Assembly (NCBI GenBank): GCA_030609125.1
Contig: JAUWCW010000008.1
Span: 1 to 20,951, forward strand
DNA: 20,951 bases
Direction: 5' to 3'
From: Candidatus Rokuibacteriota bacterium
GTDB taxonomy: Bacteria > JAUVQV01
Shown: positions 17,639-20,951 of the stretch, piece after piece
Layout: every line of letters starts with the position of its first letter
How positions within the stretch are numbered: position 1 is the stretch's first letter
Translations under genes and position numbers: made by a program
The notes under the pieces: generated by a model
Told to the model about the DNA's origin: nothing
The model's input: only the letters and a program-made list of their open reading frames with translations
Databases searched by the model: none

Positions 17639-18138
17639 TGACACTCAAGGGGAAGGCCTGGAAGTTCGGGGACGATGTCGACACGGACCTCATCATCCCC
17701 GCCCGATACCTGAACACGACGGATACGGAGGAGCTGGCCAGGCACTGCCTCGAGCCGGTGAGGCCCGAGTGGGCCGGAGAGGTCGCCCCGGGGGACATCA
17801 TCGTGGCGGGCAGGAACTTCGGCTGCGGTTCGTCCCGCGAACACGCCCCCATCGCCATCAAGGGCTGCGGCGTCGCGGCGGTAATCGCCGTGAGCTTCGC
17901 GCGTATATTCTACCGGAACGCCTTCAATATCGGCCTTCCCGTCGTCGAGGCCCCCGAGGCCGCCGCTGCCATCGCCGAAGGTGACACGGTGGAGATCGTA
18001 CTCGAGGAGGGCGTGGTCCGCAGGGGCGAGGGCGGCGAGACTTTCCGGTTTGCCCCCATCCCCGTCTTCATGATGGATCTTGTACGGGAGGGTGGGCTTA
18101 TTCCATGGCTTCAGAAAGAAGTTAAAACAGAGAGATAG
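17638..18138 (+). CDS. leuD: 3-isopropylmalate dehydratase small subunit
   Basis: LeuD is the swivel subunit that completes the isopropylmalate isomerase with LeuC. The 166-residue product fits the short LeuD type that pairs with 420-residue LeuC. WKFGDDVDTDLIIPARYLN (8-26) and GRNFGCGSSREHAPIAIKGCG (57-77) are the conserved segments; the latter carries the substrate-recognition loop. Translation is coupled to leuC through a one-base overlap, with GGGAGGGGAGGG just before the start. asd follows five bases after the stop, the place where leuB often occurs. Confidence 0.94.
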   Translation: MTLKGKAWKFGDDVDTDLIIPARYLNTTDTEELARHCLEPVRPEWAGEVAPGDIIVAGRNFGCGSSREHAPIAIKGCGVAAVIAVSFARIFYRNAFNIGLPVVEAPEAAAAIAEGDTVEIVLEEGVVRRGEGGETFRFAPIPVFMMDLVREGGLIPWLQKEVKTER

Positions 18139-18143
18139 CTGTT

Positions 18144-19166
18144 ATGAGTGAAATAAAAGGATTAACTGTTGCGGTGGTCGGCGCCACCGGCGCCGTCGGT
18201 CAGGAGATGCTCAAGGTCCTGGGGCAGAGGGACTTCCCTGTCGCAGAAATACGGCTCCTCGCTTCCGAGCGCAGCGTCGGAAAGACGCTGCCGTTCAGGG
18301 GCAGGGAAAAATCCGTCCGGCTTCTCGAGGAGACCTCCTTCGAAGGTGTCCAGATCGCCCTCTTTTCAGCCGGGGGATCTGTCAGCAGGCAGTTCGTGCC
18401 CGCCGCCGTGAAAGCCGGGGCAATCGCCGTGGACAACACCAGCGCGTTCCGCATGGAGCCCGGGATCCCGCTGGTCGTCCCCGAAGTCAATCCCGACGCC
18501 ATACGGGGACACAAGGGCATCATCGCCAACCCGAACTGCTCCACCATCCAGATGGTGGTCGCCCTCAAGCCTCTGCACGACAGGGCACGGATTCGCCGGA
18601 TCGTCGTCTCCACCTACCAGGCGACCTCCGGGGCCGGACAGAAGGCCATGGACGAGCTCTTCAAACAGACCAAGGACCTGCTCAGCGGCGAGGACGCCGA
18701 GGTCAAAGCCCTTCAGCACCGGATAGCCTTCAACTGCATTCCTCACATCGACGTTTTCCAGGAGAACGGGTACACCAGGGAAGAGATGAAGATGGTTGAG
18801 GAGACGCGGAAGATTCTCGGAGACGACTCCATCGCCGTCACCGCCACCGCCGTCAGGGTGCCGGTCTTCTACGGGCACGCCGAGGCGGTGACCATCGAGA
18901 CGGAGGAGAAACTCACCGCCGACGAGGCGCGCCGGATTCTCCAGGACGCTCCCGGTGTGCGGGTCAAGGACGACCCTTCCGCCAATGTCTACCCGATGCA
19001 GATGGACGCCGCCGGCCAGGACGACACGCTTGTCGGCAGGATAAGGGAGGACATCTCGCACCCGAAGGGTCTCAACCTGTGGATCGTTGCGGACAACATC
19101 CGGAAGGGGGCGGCGACCAACGCCGTCCAGATCGCCGAGTACCTCGTCCGCGAGAACATCTGCTGA
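18144..19166 (+). CDS. asd: Aspartate-semialdehyde dehydrogenase
   Basis: Asd reduces aspartyl phosphate to aspartate semialdehyde with NADPH, leading to lysine/diaminopimelate, methionine and threonine (and thus isoleucine). The 340-residue protein begins with a Rossmann motif VVGATGAVGQEML (11-23). The catalytic nucleophile is Cys132 in ANPNCST, and the conserved VRVPVFYGHAE near 238-248 holds the catalytic histidine. GRIREDISHPKGLNLWIVADNIRKGAATNAVQIAE is the typical C-terminus. It starts five bases after leuD, so it is surely co-transcribed. Synteny of asd with leu genes is common in deltaproteobacteria. Confidence 0.95.
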   Translation: MSEIKGLTVAVVGATGAVGQEMLKVLGQRDFPVAEIRLLASERSVGKTLPFRGREKSVRLLEETSFEGVQIALFSAGGSVSRQFVPAAVKAGAIAVDNTSAFRMEPGIPLVVPEVNPDAIRGHKGIIANPNCSTIQMVVALKPLHDRARIRRIVVSTYQATSGAGQKAMDELFKQTKDLLSGEDAEVKALQHRIAFNCIPHIDVFQENGYTREEMKMVEETRKILGDDSIAVTATAVRVPVFYGHAEAVTIETEEKLTADEARRILQDAPGVRVKDDPSANVYPMQMDAAGQDDTLVGRIREDISHPKGLNLWIVADNIRKGAATNAVQIAEYLVRENIC

Positions 19167-19176
19167 CTGGGGCGGA

Positions 19177-19191
19177 GCCGGATTGTCCGGC
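19177..19191 (+). other. Small hairpin between asd and gspI
   Basis: GCCGGA at 19177-19182 pairs with TCCGGC at 19186-19191 across a TTG loop. It lies in the 49-bp gap between asd and the first pseudopilin gene. No T-run follows, so it is not a typical terminator, but it could mark mRNA processing. Confidence 0.3.
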
Positions 19192-19215
19192 CATCGACGG
19201 GGGCGGGTCAAGCAC

Positions 19216-19626
19216 ATGAAGTCTCGCCGTACAGGGAGTCTCACCACCGGGGGAGGCGCTTGCGATGAGGCGGGCCTGACCCTTCTGGAAGTCCTCTTCT
19301 CCATCGCCATCCTCGGCATCGGGCTGGCCGTCATCATGCAGGGCCTCGCCCTCGGCCTGCGTGTGCGCCGGGATTCGGCGGCCATGCAGGAGATGAGCCT
19401 GGTCGCCGGAAACACCCTGAACCGGCTGCTGTTGCTGGGGGAGGCCCCGCCGGATGCCGAAGAGGGGGAGGCGGGTGACTACAGGTGGAGGATCGAGCCG
19501 GACCCGTCTCTTGCCGGAGAGGAGCAGGAGGAAGGGGCGAGCGTCCCCCTCCGCATCGTCATCGAGGCGCCTTCCGGCAGGTCCCTGGAGGTGGTCACGG
19601 TCTTTCCGGCCGGGGACGGAAAGTGA
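19216..19626 (+). CDS. gspI: Type II secretion minor pseudopilin, GspI-like
   Basis: A 136-residue pseudopilin. A 20-residue leader ends in Gly, and cleavage before LTLLEVLFSIAILGIGLAVIMQGLALGL gives a mature N-terminus with Glu at position 5, as prepilin peptidase substrates require. The hydrophobic helix spans about 21-42. The following MQEMSLVAGNTLNRLLLL and the gene order before gspJ and gspK suggest GspI, which sits in the pilus-tip complex I-J-K. Assignment among pseudopilin types rests mostly on order. The ATG follows a G-rich tract that can serve as Shine-Dalgarno. gspG and gspH are not upstream, where asd lies instead. Confidence 0.75.
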   Translation: MKSRRTGSLTTGGGACDEAGLTLLEVLFSIAILGIGLAVIMQGLALGLRVRRDSAAMQEMSLVAGNTLNRLLLLGEAPPDAEEGEAGDYRWRIEPDPSLAGEEQEEGASVPLRIVIEAPSGRSLEVVTVFPAGDGK

Positions 19627-20264
19627 GGGACGACGTGCTCCAGGGGGGGAAGGGCCGCCGTGGGTTCACGCTCCTCGAGGTCCTGCTGGCCCTCACCCTT
19701 CTTTCCATGGCCGGCGCCATCGTCTACGGTTTTCTCGGCACCGCCTTCGTCTCCTGGACAAGCGGTTTCGCCGCCGGCAGACGGAGCCAGGTGGCCAGGA
19801 TAGCAGTCGACCGCCTCTCCCAGCAGCTCAAGTCGGCGGTTCCGGCGAAGGCGCTCAAAACAGGAAAGCCCGTTGCGGCCTTCGCCGCCGGCGAGGGGTC
19901 ACTCCGCTTTGTCACGCTCCTGCCAACGGGAGTGCGGTCACTCTCCCAGGTTTCCTACTCCATCGAGGAGGGTGAGGGTGGTCCGCACCTTGTCTACAGG
20001 GAGTATCCCTGGCCGGACAAAAAGTTCTTCGAGGGAGGGGAGCCGCGGAAGGAGGAGATTCTCCCCGAGATCGCCGGCATGAAGGTGGTTCTCCTTGCCC
20101 GGGATGAGGAACTGGACCGGGGTGAGGAGGCGTCAGAGTGGGATCCGGACGGCCGCGAACTTCCCGGGGTGGTGACGGTCACCCTCGTCGCCGCGGGGGA
20201 GGAGGGCGGCCAGGGAACGGTTTTCACCGCTACCATCCCCCTTCTCGCCCATCCGGTCAGGTGA
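19623..20264 (+). CDS. gspJ: Type II secretion minor pseudopilin, GspJ-like
   Basis: A 213-residue protein with a short leader VRDDVLQGGKGRRG and then FTLLEVLLALTLLSMAGAIVYGFL, a classic type IV prepilin cleavage site with Glu at position 5. The start is taken as GTG at 19623, overlapping the gspI stop by four bases (GTGA); another GTG is at 19635. The larger C-terminal part is compatible with the beta-rich GspJ globular domain. GspJ is a member of the tip complex with GspI and GspK. Its position between them supports the name. Confidence 0.75.
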   Translation: MRDDVLQGGKGRRGFTLLEVLLALTLLSMAGAIVYGFLGTAFVSWTSGFAAGRRSQVARIAVDRLSQQLKSAVPAKALKTGKPVAAFAAGEGSLRFVTLLPTGVRSLSQVSYSIEEGEGGPHLVYREYPWPDKKFFEGGEPRKEEILPEIAGMKVVLLARDEELDRGEEASEWDPDGRELPGVVTVTLVAAGEEGGQGTVFTATIPLLAHPVR

Positions 20265-20269
20265 GGATC

Positions 20270-20951
20270 ATGGAGAAGCCGCCCCTTTTCCGAACGGCCT
20301 GCGGCGGCGACTCGGGGATCGCCATGGTGCTGACCGTCTGGGCCCTGGCGATCCTCGCCGTCATAGTCGGGGAGATCGTCTTCTCCAGCCGCCTGAAGAC
20401 GAAAGCCGACATGCACCTGATGCGCGAAGTGCAGTCGTACGGGCTGGCGCTGGCGGCGTATCACGCCGCTCTCGATGCCCTGGGAGAGGACCTGACGGGC
20501 CTGAGCCGCGACGACGAGGGGCGCCTCGTCCTTCACCGCGGCAAGGACGATCCCGAGGTGGCCGCCGAATCCGTCGGCGTGCCCCTGGGAGAGGGGACGT
20601 ACTCCTTCGCCATAGACGACGAAGACGGCAGGATCGATATCAACCGGCAGGCCCGGCCCGGTCTGGTCGCACTCTTTCGGAAAGCCGGGCTGGAGGCCGG
20701 GGCGGAAAGAGACGGCCTGGTGGACTCCATCCTCGACTGGAGGGATCCCGGCCGGGAGCACCACCTCAACGGGGCCGAGGAAGACTACTATGGGTCGCTG
20801 GAGGAGCCCTACTCCTGCAAGGACGGGCCCCTGGACGTGGTGGAGGAGCTTCTCCTCGTGAAGGGGATGAAGCCGGAGTATCTTTTCGGCGGGACAGTCG
20901 ACGAAACGCCGTTCCTGCCCGTCGGCGACTGGATCACCGTCTATCCTGTCA
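20270..20951 (+). CDS. gspK: Type II secretion minor pseudopilin GspK, 5' part
   Basis: About 227 residues are visible before the window ends. After the leader MEKPPLFRTACGGDSG comes IAMVLTVWALAILAVIVGEIVF, in which position 5 is Leu and not Glu. Absence of Glu5 is a known feature of GspK, which caps the pseudopilus tip. The globular part shows DINRQARPGLVALFRKAGL and the hallmark segment DWRDPGREHHLNGAEEDYYGSLEEPYSCKDGPLDVVEELLLVKGM, characteristic of GspK. The gene starts five bases after gspJ and is truncated by the window edge. Confidence 0.88.
   Translation, partial: MEKPPLFRTACGGDSGIAMVLTVWALAILAVIVGEIVFSSRLKTKADMHLMREVQSYGLALAAYHAALDALGEDLTGLSRDDEGRLVLHRGKDDPEVAAESVGVPLGEGTYSFAIDDEDGRIDINRQARPGLVALFRKAGLEAGAERDGLVDSILDWRDPGREHHLNGAEEDYYGSLEEPYSCKDGPLDVVEELLLVKGMKPEYLFGGTVDETPFLPVGDWITVYPV

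Noticed and set aside
16154-17644. 496-codon frame antisense to leuC
   Set aside because: It is opposite a conserved gene, is rich in Gly/His/Pro as expected of a GC-rich shadow, and has no domain.

Overview
This GC-rich window (about 60-65% by eye) looks like ordinary chromosome from a deltaproteobacterium in the broad sense (Desulfobacterota-like). The reasons are the gene order ilvB-ilvN-ilvC-psd-pssA-leuA, a TatD nuclease fused to a radical SAM domain, and leuC-leuD followed by asd. This placement rests on remembered synteny and family knowledge, not on a database search. No tRNA, rRNA, CRISPR array, phage or integrase gene was seen.

Layout. Positions 1-375 hold the 3' end of a GAF-domain protein. 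guaB (502-1968) and guaA (2226-3818) follow on the + strand and carry out the two GMP-forming steps from IMP. The gap between them contains a palindromic repeat that recurs in many environmental genomes. Directly on the guaA stop codon sits a 180-bp element with about 26-bp terminal inverted repeats and no gene, which resembles a MITE. From 4009 to 16114 everything is on the - strand. In transcription order: metG, tatD-radical SAM fusion, a universal stress protein gene, a second ilvC, tsaB, then (from a near-consensus promoter at 10581-10609) a small ydcH-like gene, ilvB, ilvN, ilvC, psd, pssA and leuA. Divergent from metG, on the + strand, are leuC, leuD, asd and three type II secretion minor pseudopilins (gspI, gspJ, gspK); gspK runs off the window.

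Function. Most genes serve branched-chain amino acid synthesis: acetohydroxyacid synthase (IlvBN), two different ketol-acid reductoisomerases, 2-isopropylmalate synthase (LeuA) and isopropylmalate isomerase (LeuCD). The dehydrogenase gene leuB, often found beside leuD, is absent here. Two phospholipid genes (psd, pssA) are embedded in the ilv-leu operon and make phosphatidylserine and phosphatidylethanolamine.

The most interesting points are the two dissimilar KARI genes, a possible leuC leader ORF starting Met-Val-Ile-Leu just before a terminator-like hairpin, the MITE-like element on the guaA stop codon, and the TatD-radical SAM fusion. I found no clear evidence of a wholly new biological system.
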